Positions 7,959-17,108 of a stretch of DNA of 64,000 bases are shown in pieces. This DNA comes from Hyphomicrobiaceae bacterium. Its GTDB lineage: Bacteria > Pseudomonadota > Alphaproteobacteria > Rhizobiales > Aestuariivirgaceae. The stretch's first letter is position 1. Each line of letters opens with the position of its first letter. The notes beneath the pieces were generated by a model. The model saw only the letters and a program-made list of their open reading frames with translations. It was not told where the DNA came from and searched no databases. The stretch is taken from the NCBI GenBank assembly GCA_900298995.1, contig OMIC01000039.1, forward strand, positions 203,547 to 267,546, given 5' to 3'. Made by a program: the position numbers and the translations under genes.

Positions 7959-9767
7959 GTGAACCCCATTCGCATCGGTCTGTTTGCCGTCGCCGTGCTG
8001 GGGCTCGTCCTCGGGCTTGCGGCTCCGCTTGCTGGCCTCGACGCTGCCCGGGACTGGATCTGGGGGGCAGCGGCGGCAATGGTTCTTGTCTCCCTGCTCG
8101 CTGAGATCGTCAGTTCGCTGGCCAGGGGCGAGGTTGGTCTTGACATTGTTGCCGGCCTCTCGATCTCGGCGGCGCTGGTGTTCGGTGAGCCGCTGGCGGC
8201 GGCGGTTGTGGCCCTGATGTATGCCGGCGGCCGGCTTCTCGAGGAATATGCCGCCAACCGCGCCCGGGCCGACATGAGCGCGCTGCTTGCGCGCGTCCCC
8301 AAGACAGCGCTGCGCTATGACGACGGGCATCTGCGCGAGGTTGCAATCGATGAAATCGTGCCAGGGGACCGCCTGCTCATCCGTCAGGGCGACATTGTAC
8401 CGGTGGATGGCCTGATCTCTGCGGGCAAGGCGCTGCTCGACATGGCTGCGCTCACGGGGGAATCGGTGCCGGTGCGGGTTCTCGAGGGCGGCGAGGTACA
8501 GAGCGGCGCCCGCTCCCTCGATACCGCCTTCGACATGCGCGCCACCCGACCCGCCGCCGAAAGCACCTATGCCGGGGTGGTGCGGCTGGTGCAGGCCGCC
8601 CAGTCGGCGAAAGCCCCCATGGAGCGGCTGGCAGACCGCTACGCGATCGTGTTTCTCGTGGTCACGGTGGCCCTGGCGGGTGGCACCTGGCTCGGCACCT
8701 CGGATCACATGCGCATGCTGGCGGTTCTGGTCTCGGCGACACCATGTCCGCTGATCCTTGCCGTGCCGGTGGCCATCATCTCGGGAATGGGCAAGGCGGC
8801 GCGGCGCGGGCTGCTGATGAAGGGCGGGCCGGTGCTCGAAACCATGGCGCGCGCCACGGGTCTGGTGATCGACAAGACCGGAACGCTGACGCGCGGCCGC
8901 GCCATGCTGACGGGCATCCTGCCGGCTGCCAGCCTTGCCGAGCAGGAGATGCTTCGGCTTGCCGCATCTCTGGAGCAGGCCTCGGCCCATGTCACGGCCG
9001 CCTCGATTGTGGAGGCGGCCCGCGACAAGGGCCTGCGCCTCAGCTTTCCGCAGGCCGTGCGCGAGACGGCGGGCGAGGGGCTGTCGGGCGAGGTTGATGG
9101 TCAGTCGGTCATTGTTGGCGGGCATGATTTCGTTGCCGCACATCTCGGTCTCCCGATCACGCGTCCGCCTCACCCCCCGGGAACAGCGCTTGCCGCGCTT
9201 GCGGTAGGCGGCCAGTTCGTGGGTCATCTCCTTTTGGCTGATGCGGTGCGCGCCGAAACCCCTGCCGCTCTGGCCGCGCTGCGTGCAGCGGGCATCCGCC
9301 GCATCGTGCTCGCGTCCGGGGATCAGCAGGCGGTGGTTGACAGGATTGGCGAGACGCTCGGGCTTGACGTTCGCCGGGGCGGACTGAAGCCACAGGAGAA
9401 GGTCGATATCGTGCTTGCCGAGCGCAGCAATGGCGTCACGCTGATGGTTGGGGACGGCGTCAACGACGCACCGGCGCTGGCGGCCGCCGATGTCGGCATC
9501 GCCATGGGAGCAACAGGCTCCGCCGCTGCCTCGGAGTCGGCCGATGCCGTCTTGCTGGTCGATGACCTGACACGCCTCGCGGAGGGGCTCGTGACCGCCC
9601 GCCGCGCCCGCGCCATCGCGCTGCAAAGCGTTTACATCGGGCTTGGCCTGTCGCTCGCGGCCATGGTTGCGGCGGCGCTCGGCTATCTGCCGGTCGTCGC
9701 CGGGGCGCTGCTGCAGGAGGCGATTGACGTGGCGGTGATCCTCAATGCCTTGCGGGCACTCAGATAG
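7959..9767 (+). CDS. P1B-type heavy-metal-transporting ATPase with TPC motif
   Basis: The 602-residue membrane pump has an actuator domain (PGDRLLIRQGDIVPVDG, LTGESVPV), phosphorylation motif DKTGT with Asp305, and hinge GDGVNDAP with Asp499. The intramembrane metal motif is Thr261-Pro262-Cys263 rather than CPC, which places it closest to TPC-type pumps (associated in the literature with Ni or Fe export). The usual SxHP motif reads SAHV at residues 342-345, so its proline is missing. There is no N-terminal HMA domain and no obvious C-terminal metal domain. I chose GTG at 7959 because AGGGAGGAAG lies just before it. Substrate cannot be set from sequence alone. Confidence 0.9.
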   Translation: MNPIRIGLFAVAVLGLVLGLAAPLAGLDAARDWIWGAAAAMVLVSLLAEIVSSLARGEVGLDIVAGLSISAALVFGEPLAAAVVALMYAGGRLLEEYAANRARADMSALLARVPKTALRYDDGHLREVAIDEIVPGDRLLIRQGDIVPVDGLISAGKALLDMAALTGESVPVRVLEGGEVQSGARSLDTAFDMRATRPAAESTYAGVVRLVQAAQSAKAPMERLADRYAIVFLVVTVALAGGTWLGTSDHMRMLAVLVSATPCPLILAVPVAIISGMGKAARRGLLMKGGPVLETMARATGLVIDKTGTLTRGRAMLTGILPAASLAEQEMLRLAASLEQASAHVTAASIVEAARDKGLRLSFPQAVRETAGEGLSGEVDGQSVIVGGHDFVAAHLGLPITRPPHPPGTALAALAVGGQFVGHLLLADAVRAETPAALAALRAAGIRRIVLASGDQQAVVDRIGETLGLDVRRGGLKPQEKVDIVLAERSNGVTLMVGDGVNDAPALAAADVGIAMGATGSAAASESADAVLLVDDLTRLAEGLVTARRARAIALQSVYIGLGLSLAAMVAAALGYLPVVAGALLQEAIDVAVILNALRALR

Positions 9768-9861
9768 CCGCATGTGAAATCTCGGTAAGCTTCGTCATCC
9801 GGCGGTTGCCGAAGCGCTGCGGCTGGGCCATATCCATGACAGTTCTTCGCAAGGATGTGTC

Positions 9862-11643
9862 ATGACAGCTGCCGCCGCCCAATCCCTTGGACCTCTTCCT
9901 GAATGGAACCTTGCCGATCTCTACGCCGGGCCGGACGCGCCCGAATTTGCAGCCGACATGAAAACGGGCGAGCGGCTGGCGCGAGAATTCGCCGAGACCT
10001 ACCGCGGCAAGCTCGCAGGCCTTGACGGGGCTGGCCTCGCCTGCGCGCTCAAGGAGTATGAAGCGCTCTCCGATCTTCTGGGCCGCACCGGCTCCTATGC
10101 CCAGCTCTATTATGTCGGCGACACCACGGATTCCCAGCGCGGGAAGTTCTATGGCGATGTCTCGGCAAAGCTGACTGACATCTCGACCCTGCTGTTGTTT
10201 TTCGAGCTTGAACTCAACCGCATCGACGATGCCGCGCTCGAAAAGGCGATGCAGGTTCCAGCACTGGCGCACTACCAGCCCTGGATCGAAAACCTGCGCA
10301 TGGAAAAGCCCTACCAGCTCGATGACAAGCTGGAAGAGCTGTTCCTTGAAAAGTCTCAGACATCAGCCTCCGCCTTCAACCGGCTGTTCGATGAGACCAT
10401 GGCGGGATTGCGCTTCGAGGTCGAGGGCGAGACGCTCACCCTCGAGCCAACGCTGAATCTCATGCAGAACCCGGTTGAGGCCAGGCGCAAGGCGGGTGCC
10501 GAGGCGCTGGCCAGGACCTTCGGCGCCAACCTCAAGCTCTTTACCCTGATCACCAACACGCTTGCGAAGGACAAGGACATATCGGACCGCTGGCGCGGCT
10601 TCACGGACATCGCCGACGCCCGTCACCTCTCAAACCGCGTCGAACCCGAGGTGGTTTTGGCGCTGGTCGAGTCGGTGCGCCGGAACTATGCGCAAATCTC
10701 CCACCGCTATTACCGGATGAAAGCGAAATGGCTGGGCAAGGACAAGCTCATGCACTGGGACCGCAACGCGCCGCTTCCCGCGGAAGACACCCGCGAAGTG
10801 CCGTGGAGCGAAGCGCGCGAGATGGTGTTGTCCGCCTACGGACAATTTGCTCCGGAGATGGCGGATATCGCCCGCACCTTCTTCGACCGGAACTGGATCG
10901 ACGCGCCGTCGCGCCCGGGCAAGGCGCCCGGGGCATTCGCCCATCCGACGGTTCCCTCGGCGCATCCCTATGTGCTGCTCAACTACATGGGCAAGACACG
11001 GGACGTGATGACGCTTGCCCATGAACTTGGCCATGGCGTTCATCAGGTGCTGGCTGCGAAGCAGGGTGCGCTCATGGCCTCGACACCGCTCACCCTTGCT
11101 GAAACGGCCAGCGTGTTCGGCGAGATGCTGACCTTCCAGGCCTTGCTCGCCAGGACCGATGACCCGAAGAAGCGCAAGGCGCTTCTGGCCTCCAAGGTCG
11201 AGGACATGATCAACACGGTGGTCCGCCAGATCGCATTCTACAGCTTCGAGCGCGAGGTTCACACGGCGCGCAAGCAGGGTGAGCTGACGCCCGAGCAGAT
11301 CAATGCGATCTGGCTCAAGGTGCAGGCCGAGAGCCTTGGCGACGCCATTGTCTTCGGCGAGGGCTACGAGACGTTCTGGACATACATCCCGCATTTCATC
11401 CACTCGCCCTTTTACGTCTATGCCTATGCCTTCGGCGACTGCCTGGTGAACTCGCTCTATGCCCGCTACCGGGAAAGTGCGCAGGGATTTCAGCAGAAGT
11501 ATTTCGAGATGCTCAAGGCGGGCGGCACCCGGCACCATTCCGACCTGCTGCGCCCCTTCGGCCTCGACGCGGCGGACCCCGGCTTCTGGGACAAGGGCCT
11601 TTCGGTGATCTCCGGCATGATCGACGAACTGGAGAAGATGTGA
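9862..11643 (+). CDS. pepF: M3 family oligoendopeptidase F
   Basis: The 593-residue cytoplasmic zinc metallopeptidase carries HELGH at residues 387-391 and the downstream glutamate context LAETASVFGEML, typical of M3B oligoendopeptidases. Long helical N-terminal regions match the PepF family, and the length is the usual one. It cleaves short peptides inside the cell. The gene stands alone between the metal ATPase and the oxidase subunit. Confidence 0.94.
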   Translation: MTAAAAQSLGPLPEWNLADLYAGPDAPEFAADMKTGERLAREFAETYRGKLAGLDGAGLACALKEYEALSDLLGRTGSYAQLYYVGDTTDSQRGKFYGDVSAKLTDISTLLLFFELELNRIDDAALEKAMQVPALAHYQPWIENLRMEKPYQLDDKLEELFLEKSQTSASAFNRLFDETMAGLRFEVEGETLTLEPTLNLMQNPVEARRKAGAEALARTFGANLKLFTLITNTLAKDKDISDRWRGFTDIADARHLSNRVEPEVVLALVESVRRNYAQISHRYYRMKAKWLGKDKLMHWDRNAPLPAEDTREVPWSEAREMVLSAYGQFAPEMADIARTFFDRNWIDAPSRPGKAPGAFAHPTVPSAHPYVLLNYMGKTRDVMTLAHELGHGVHQVLAAKQGALMASTPLTLAETASVFGEMLTFQALLARTDDPKKRKALLASKVEDMINTVVRQIAFYSFEREVHTARKQGELTPEQINAIWLKVQAESLGDAIVFGEGYETFWTYIPHFIHSPFYVYAYAFGDCLVNSLYARYRESAQGFQQKYFEMLKAGGTRHHSDLLRPFGLDAADPGFWDKGLSVISGMIDELEKM

Positions 11644-11783
11644 CGAGCATCTGCATTCTTGAGCGTCTTGAGGATCTCGCACGCTTTGCGTGACTGATCG
11701 CCGCGCGCGAGGTGGGGTGCTTGCGGGGGCCGGGCGGACTGGCTAGAAGCCTCCGTCGACTGGCTTCCAAGCGGAGGGGAATC

Positions 11784-12074
11784 ATGGCTGATCACGGGAC
11801 GGGCGCTGTCCATTCTCAGGACCTGGAGGCCCACCGGGCCACCTATCAGGGCTTCATCAAGGGCTCGATAATCCTTACGATTTTCTGCCTCTACATCCTC
11901 GTCGCGCTGGTCGCGTTCGCGTTCATTACCAGCGGCAACCTGCTGATCGGCTTCGGCGGCCTGATCATCGGCACGCTGGCCCTGATCATTGATGCAAGGG
12001 CCGGAAACAATTGGTATCTTTCTGCGGGCTGGCTGGTGATCTTCGGGCTGCTCACAGCCGTAATGATCGGCTGA
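11784..12074 (+). CDS. aa3-type cytochrome c oxidase subunit IV
   Basis: This 96-residue protein has a hydrophilic N-terminus with HRATYQGFIKG, the hallmark of the bacterial aa3 oxidase subunit IV family, then membrane helices (SIILTIFCLYILVALVAFAF and two more C-terminal hydrophobic runs). The classical Paracoccus subunit IV is a single-helix protein; this one is longer, with three hydrophobic segments. A GGAGGGGA site precedes the ATG. It lies 16 bases ahead of pntAA, a common arrangement in alphaproteobacteria. Confidence 0.75.
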   Translation: MADHGTGAVHSQDLEAHRATYQGFIKGSIILTIFCLYILVALVAFAFITSGNLLIGFGGLIIGTLALIIDARAGNNWYLSAGWLVIFGLLTAVMIG

Positions 12075-12090
12075 CCATCAGGGCGGGCTC

Positions 12091-13203
12091 ATGAAAATCG
12101 CGATCCCCACGGAAACACAGGTCGGGGAGAGTCGCGTTGCGGCCAGTCCCGATACGGTAAAGGCCTTCGTCAAGAAGGGCGCAGAGGTCTGGGTCCAGGC
12201 GGGTGCCGGCAAGGGCGCCAGCATCCCTGACGAAGCGTTCGCCGCAGCGGGCGCCAAGATTGCAACCAGTGGTTTTGACATGGCGGATGTCGTGCTCACC
12301 GTGCGGCGGCCGTCGCCGGGGCTGCTGGCGTCGCTCAAGCCCGGAACAATCCTCATGGGTGGACTTGAGCCCTATGGCGACCGGCCCGGTCTCGAGGCCA
12401 TTGCCAAGTCAGGTGTCACGGCCTTCGCCATGGAACTGATGCCACGCATCACCCGCGCGCAGTCGATGGACATCCTCTCCTCGCAGGCCAATCTTGCCGG
12501 CTACAAGGCAGTCATCGATGCGGCCTTCCACTTCACGCGCGCCTTCCCGATGATGATGACGGCAGCCGGCACGGTTCCGGCGGCCAAGGTGTTCATCATG
12601 GGCGTCGGCGTCGCGGGCTTGCAGGCCATCGCGACAGCGCGGCGGCTCGGCGCCATCGTCTCGGCAACCGACGTCCGCAAGGCGACCGAGGAGCAGGTCA
12701 AGAGCCTCGGTGCCAAGTTTGTCTATGCCGACATCGCGGATGCGGCGACCTCCGGCGGCTATGCCAAGGAACTGTCGGCTGAGGACAAGGCGAAGCAGGC
12801 CGCGCTGGTGGCCGAGCATGTGAAGAACCAGGATGTGGTGATCACCACCGCGCTCATTCCGGGCCGGCCCGCGCCCGTGCTGATCACGCAGGAAATGGTG
12901 GAAAGCATGAAGCCCGGTTCGATCATCGTTGACCTTGCGGTCGAGCGCGGCGGCAACTGCCCGCTCTCGAGGCCTGATCAGATCGTCGAGCACAAGGGCG
13001 TGCGCATTGTTGGCACCGTCAATCTGGCGGGCAAGCTCGCGGGCAACGCCTCCCCGCTGTTTGCCAAGAACCTCGCCAATTTCCTGGATCTCATGATCCA
13101 GAAAGACGGATCGCTGAAGATCGATGACGCAGATGAATGCATCAAGGGCACGATGATCGCGCGCAGCGGCGCGCTCGTGCACCCCATGTTCCAGGGAGCC
13201 TGA
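12091..13203 (+). CDS. pntAA: NAD(P) transhydrogenase subunit alpha part 1 (NAD-binding domain)
   Basis: The 370-residue soluble domain I of proton-translocating transhydrogenase binds NAD(H). It opens with MKIAIPTETQVGESRVAASP, like alanine dehydrogenase relatives, and has the Rossmann motif GVGVAGLQAIATARRLGA near residue 170. With pntAB and pntB it forms the enzyme that uses the proton gradient to drive hydride transfer from NADH to NADP+. The split of alpha into two genes is typical of alphaproteobacteria. Confidence 0.96.
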   Translation: MKIAIPTETQVGESRVAASPDTVKAFVKKGAEVWVQAGAGKGASIPDEAFAAAGAKIATSGFDMADVVLTVRRPSPGLLASLKPGTILMGGLEPYGDRPGLEAIAKSGVTAFAMELMPRITRAQSMDILSSQANLAGYKAVIDAAFHFTRAFPMMMTAAGTVPAAKVFIMGVGVAGLQAIATARRLGAIVSATDVRKATEEQVKSLGAKFVYADIADAATSGGYAKELSAEDKAKQAALVAEHVKNQDVVITTALIPGRPAPVLITQEMVESMKPGSIIVDLAVERGGNCPLSRPDQIVEHKGVRIVGTVNLAGKLAGNASPLFAKNLANFLDLMIQKDGSLKIDDADECIKGTMIARSGALVHPMFQGA

Positions 13204-13206
13204 GCA

Positions 13207-13512
13207 ATGGAAGCGATCGACCCGTTTGTCTCGCTGTTCGGCATTTTCGTGCTGGCGGTGTTCGTTGGCTACTATGTGGTGTGGAATGTCACGCCGGCGC
13301 TGCACACGCCGTTGATGTCTGTGACCAACGCCATTTCCTCGGTCATCGTGGTTGGTGCGCTGCTGGCGGTCGGTGTGGGCGCGCTCGAGTCCGGCTCGAT
13401 TGTGGCCATGATCTTCGGCTTCCTCGCCCTCATCCTGGCGTCGGTCAACATCTTCGGTGGCTTCATGGTCACCTCGCGCATGCTCGCCATGTACAAGAAG
13501 AAGGAGAAATAG
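13207..13512 (+). CDS. pntAB: NAD(P) transhydrogenase subunit alpha part 2 (membrane part)
   Basis: The 101-residue protein has three or four membrane helices ([56 protein letters not shown]) and ends MFGG-like with [16 protein letters not shown], as in the membrane part of the alpha subunit. It starts three bases after pntAA and is followed four bases later by pntB, so translation is likely coupled. Confidence 0.95.
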   Translation: MEAIDPFVSLFGIFVLAVFVGYYVVWNVTPALHTPLMSVTNAISSVIVVGALLAVGVGALESGSIVAMIFGFLALILASVNIFGGFMVTSRMLAMYKKKEK

Positions 13513-13516
13513 GCGC

Positions 13517-14911
13517 ATGTCGGCCAATCTTGCAGCCATTCTCTATCTCGTCTCGGGCGCGCTGTTCATCATGGCGCTGAGGGGCCTGTCCTCTCCCGCC
13601 ACGTCGCGTCAGGGCAACATGTACGGCATGGTTGGCATGGCGATTGCCATGCTGACGACGCTCGCCACCATGCAGCTCTCGCCGATGGTGATCGGCCTCG
13701 TCGTTCTGGGGCTTGCGATCGGCGGCGGCATCGGCGCCGTGATGGCGAAGAAGATCGCCATGACGGCGATGCCTCAGCTCGTTGCCGCCTTTCATTCGCT
13801 GGTGGGCCTTGCCGCCGTATTCGTCGCGGCCGCGGCATTCTATGCTCCGGAAGCCTTCCACATCGTCCTCGACGGCGTGATCCAGCCGATCTCGCGCATC
13901 GAGATGTCGCTCGGCGCGGCGATTGGCGCCATCACCTTCACGGGCTCTGTGATCGCCTTCCTGAAACTGGACGGGCGCATGTCTGGTGCACCCATCCTCC
14001 TGCCCGCGCGCCATGTCATCAACATGGCGCTTGGCGTCGCGCTGTTCGCCTGCATCGCACTGTTCTTTGCCAGCCCCTCGGCGCTGTGGTTCTGGGCGAT
14101 CATCGCCATCAGCCTGGCGCTCGGCTTCCTGCTCATCGTGCCGATCGGCGGTGCCGACATGCCGGTCGTGGTGTCGATGCTCAACTCCTATTCGGGCTGG
14201 GCGGCGGCGGGGATTGGCTTCACGCTCCACAACACCGCACTCATCATCACCGGCGCGCTGGTGGGTTCCTCGGGCGCCATCCTGTCCTACATCATGTGCA
14301 AGGGCATGAACCGGTCGTTCATCTCCGTCATTCTCGGCGGCTTCGGCGGCGAGAGCGCGGGTCCGGCGGCACAGGGCGAGGCCAAGCCCGTGAAGCAGGG
14401 CTCGGCGGATGACGCGGCCTTCATCATGAAGAATGCCGGCTCGGTCATCATCGTGCCGGGCTACGGCATGGCGGTGGCCCAGGCCCAGCACGCGCTGCGT
14501 GAAATGGGCGATCACCTCAAGAAGGAAGGCGTGTCCGTCAAATACGCCATCCACCCTGTCGCTGGCCGTATGCCCGGCCACATGAACGTGCTGCTCGCCG
14601 AGGCCAATGTGCCCTATGACGAGGTGTTCGAACTCGAGGACATCAATTCCGATTTCGGCCAGGCAGACGTGGCTTTCGTGATCGGCGCCAATGACGTGAC
14701 CAATCCTTCAGCAAAGGACGATCCGACCTCGCCGATCTACGGCATGCCGGTGCTCGAGGTCTGGAAGGCCAAGACCGTGATGTTCATCAAGCGCGGCATG
14801 TCGTCAGGCTATGCCGGCGTCGACAACCCGCTGTTCTGGCGTGACAACACCATGATGCTGTTCGGCGACGCCAAGAAGATGACCGAAGAGATCAACAAGG
14901 GAATGGCCTGA
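13517..14911 (+). CDS. pntB: NAD(P) transhydrogenase subunit beta
   Basis: The 464-residue subunit has an N-terminal membrane region of about nine helices and a C-terminal NADP(H)-binding domain III with VPGYGMAVAQAQHALREM, HPVAGRMPGHMNVLLAEA and GANDVTNPSAK. It carries the proton channel together with pntAB. The ATG at 13517 lies four bases past the pntAB stop; an in-frame extension into pntAB is not needed. Confidence 0.96.
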   Translation: MSANLAAILYLVSGALFIMALRGLSSPATSRQGNMYGMVGMAIAMLTTLATMQLSPMVIGLVVLGLAIGGGIGAVMAKKIAMTAMPQLVAAFHSLVGLAAVFVAAAAFYAPEAFHIVLDGVIQPISRIEMSLGAAIGAITFTGSVIAFLKLDGRMSGAPILLPARHVINMALGVALFACIALFFASPSALWFWAIIAISLALGFLLIVPIGGADMPVVVSMLNSYSGWAAAGIGFTLHNTALIITGALVGSSGAILSYIMCKGMNRSFISVILGGFGGESAGPAAQGEAKPVKQGSADDAAFIMKNAGSVIIVPGYGMAVAQAQHALREMGDHLKKEGVSVKYAIHPVAGRMPGHMNVLLAEANVPYDEVFELEDINSDFGQADVAFVIGANDVTNPSAKDDPTSPIYGMPVLEVWKAKTVMFIKRGMSSGYAGVDNPLFWRDNTMMLFGDAKKMTEEINKGMA

Positions 14912-14991
14912 CGCGGGCGTTTGGTCCGAGAAGGCCACTCCCGTTCGGCCACGCAATGGTCTAGATTTGCCGCCAAAGCTCAACGCGACAA

Positions 14992-16068
14992 GTGGCGGAA
15001 ACACAGATGGCTGAACCGGCGGCAACGCAACCCCTTGAACCGCCACGGGTTTATCTCGTGCACATGCTGGTCTTTACCCTGCTGGTGGGGATTCTCGTGG
15101 TGGTCATCCTGCCCGGACTGACCAGCGCCTTCATGGCGAACCCCATGCTGAACGGCGTCATCGTGGCGACGCTGCTGCTCGGCATGTTCCATTCCTTCCG
15201 CATGGTCGGGCGGCTGTTCCGCGAGGTGAACTGGGTCAACCGCTTCCGCGACGGAGAGCGCGAGGACAGTTCCAGGCCGCCACGCCTGCTTGCTCCCATG
15301 GCCATGCTGCTCCGCAACCGGCAGGATACGGTCCTCTCGCCGCTCTCGATGCGTTCACTTCTCGACTCCCTGGCATCGCGCCTTGACGAGTCGCGCGACC
15401 TGTCGCGCTATCTGGTGGGGCTGCTCATCTTCCTCGGCCTTCTCGGCACGTTCTGGGGCCTTCTCGAGACCGTGCAGTCCATCGGCGGCGCCATCGAGGG
15501 GCTGGACGTCACCTCGGCCCAGTCGGCCACGCTCTTTGACCAGCTGAAGCAGGGGCTGCAGGCGCCGCTGCGGGGCATGGGCCTCTCCTTCTCGTCGTCG
15601 CTCCTTGGTCTCGCCGGATCGCTGATCCTCGGCTTCCTCGATCTCAAGGCGGCGCAGGCGCAGAACCGGTTCTACATCGACCTTGAAGACTGGCTGTCGA
15701 GCATCACCGACATTGCGGCGGGTGAGGGCCAGCAGGCGCCGGCCTCTTCCGGTCTGGCACCGCAGTTGCTGCGCAGTGAAGTCCAGGCGCTTCTCCGTGC
15801 CATGGAGAAACTGAACTTCACGCTCGAGAACCAGAAGTCGGGCACCTCCGGGACGGGCGCGAGGGGTGGCCCTGACGCAATCGAGCAGCTGGCCGATGCC
15901 GTCGCGGGACTGGTCGAGCAGATGCGGGAGGAACAGAAGATCGTGCGTCAGTGGGCTCAGGGCCAGCAGACGCAGCAGAACGAGATCCAGCGCCTGCTCA
16001 TGCGCGCTACGGGACCCGCACCCCGCACAACCGCGCGGACCACGCGCAAAGACGAAGAGCGCAGTTAA
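14992..16068 (+). CDS. MotA/TolQ/ExbB-like proton-channel protein
   Basis: About 358 residues. Two N-terminal membrane helices (MLVFTLLVGILVVVILPG and GVIVATLLLGMFHSF) are followed by a cytoplasmic stretch, then the MotA-like helix LVGLLIFLGLLGTFWGLLET and a second helix MGLSFSSSLLGLAGSLILGFL. The C-terminal 110 residues are polar with glutamine-rich coiled-coil character. It should pair with the OmpA-like protein encoded directly after it to form an ion-driven complex across the inner membrane. No flagellar genes are nearby. GTG at 14992 is the first start; ATG at 15007 after GGCGGAA is an equally good choice. Confidence 0.8.
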   Translation: MAETQMAEPAATQPLEPPRVYLVHMLVFTLLVGILVVVILPGLTSAFMANPMLNGVIVATLLLGMFHSFRMVGRLFREVNWVNRFRDGEREDSSRPPRLLAPMAMLLRNRQDTVLSPLSMRSLLDSLASRLDESRDLSRYLVGLLIFLGLLGTFWGLLETVQSIGGAIEGLDVTSAQSATLFDQLKQGLQAPLRGMGLSFSSSLLGLAGSLILGFLDLKAAQAQNRFYIDLEDWLSSITDIAAGEGQQAPASSGLAPQLLRSEVQALLRAMEKLNFTLENQKSGTSGTGARGGPDAIEQLADAVAGLVEQMREEQKIVRQWAQGQQTQQNEIQRLLMRATGPAPRTTARTTRKDEERS

Positions 16069-17100
16069 GTGGCGGGCCTCCTGAGACGGCGTGGCCGCGG
16101 CAGCGAGGATGCCTACTGGCCGGGCTTTGTCGATGCCATGGCCCAGCTGCTTCTGGTGATCCCGTTCCTGCTCTCGGTGTTCATGGTGGCGCAGTTCCTC
16201 CTTGCGCGTCAGATCTCGGGACAGGACTCGGCCCTCGGCCAGCTCCGCGCCCAGATTGCCGAACTGACCCAGCTTCTGGCGCTTGAACAGGCGGCCAAGG
16301 CAGATGCCGAATCCAGCCTTCTCGCCCTGCAGGACGATCTGTCGTCCGAAAAGAACAAGTCGGCCGAACTCTCCGCCCTGCTGGAAAACGCGGGCGAGAA
16401 GGGTGACAGTGCCAGCCTGACGATCAGCGGACTGCAAACGGCGCTCGACAAGGAAAAGACCATATCATCGGACGCTCTGGCAAAGGTCGAACTGCTCAAC
16501 CAGCAGATCGCAGCCATGCGCCGTCAGTTGCAGACCCTCAACGCACTGCTCACCGATGCCGAGACCAAGAACCGCGAGTCGGAGGCCCAGATTGCCGACC
16601 TCGGCAAGCGTCTCAACTCGGCGCTGGCCCAGCGTGTGCAGGAGCTGACTCGCTACCGCTCGGAATTCTTCGGGCGTCTGCGCCAGATCCTCTCACAGCG
16701 CTCGGATGTGCTGGTGGTGGGCGACCGCTTTGTCTTCCAGGCGGAAGTCCTGTTCCCCAAGGGGCAGGCGACACTCAATGCCGAAGGGCAGGCGGAGATG
16801 CTCAAGCTCGCCGACGCGCTGAAACAGCTCGAGAAGGAAATCCCCACTGATATTGCATGGGTCCTGCGGGTGGACGGCCACACCGACATCGACCCCATCC
16901 AGTCGCCGCAGTTCAAGTCCAACTGGGAGCTTTCGGCGGCGCGTGCCATCGCGGTGGTGAATTTCCTGGTTGCCAATGGCGTCTCGCCCCAGCATCTCGT
17001 GGCGGCGGGCTTTGGCGAATTCCAGCCCATCGATCCCGGTTCCACCGAAGAAGCCAAGTCGCGCAATCGCCGGATCGAGCTGAAACTCACCGAGCGCTGA
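16069..17100 (+). CDS. MotB/OmpA-like peptidoglycan-binding protein with coiled coil
   Basis: The 343-residue protein has one N-terminal membrane helix (AMAQLLLVIPFLLSVFMVAQFLL), about 130 residues of coiled coil in the periplasm, and a C-terminal OmpA-type peptidoglycan-binding domain (RVDGHTDIDP, NWELSAARAIAVVNFL, KSRNRRIELKL). It starts with GTG immediately after the stop of the MotA-like gene, with no base between them. The pair has the architecture of a stator: proton channel plus wall anchor. Unlike MotB the coiled coil separates membrane and wall domains by a long distance. Confidence 0.82.
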   Translation: MAGLLRRRGRGSEDAYWPGFVDAMAQLLLVIPFLLSVFMVAQFLLARQISGQDSALGQLRAQIAELTQLLALEQAAKADAESSLLALQDDLSSEKNKSAELSALLENAGEKGDSASLTISGLQTALDKEKTISSDALAKVELLNQQIAAMRRQLQTLNALLTDAETKNRESEAQIADLGKRLNSALAQRVQELTRYRSEFFGRLRQILSQRSDVLVVGDRFVFQAEVLFPKGQATLNAEGQAEMLKLADALKQLEKEIPTDIAWVLRVDGHTDIDPIQSPQFKSNWELSAARAIAVVNFLVANGVSPQHLVAAGFGEFQPIDPGSTEEAKSRNRRIELKLTER

Positions 17101-17108
17101 CAGCCGCC

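Noticed and set aside
7908..9773. A 621-codon open frame on the minus strand opposite the P-type ATPase
   Set aside because: Its translation is rich in Arg, His and Gln with no family motifs, as expected for the antisense of a GC-rich gene, and the plus strand encodes a clear ATPase.
10630..11682. A 350-codon minus-strand frame opposite pepF
   Set aside because: It has no recognisable domain, and the plus strand encodes a standard peptidase with HELGH.
14992..17100. A Zorya defence system
   Set aside because: Only the channel and anchor pair is present; no ZorC, ZorD or ZorE-like gene or other defence gene is nearby, so I report it only as Zorya-like in architecture.
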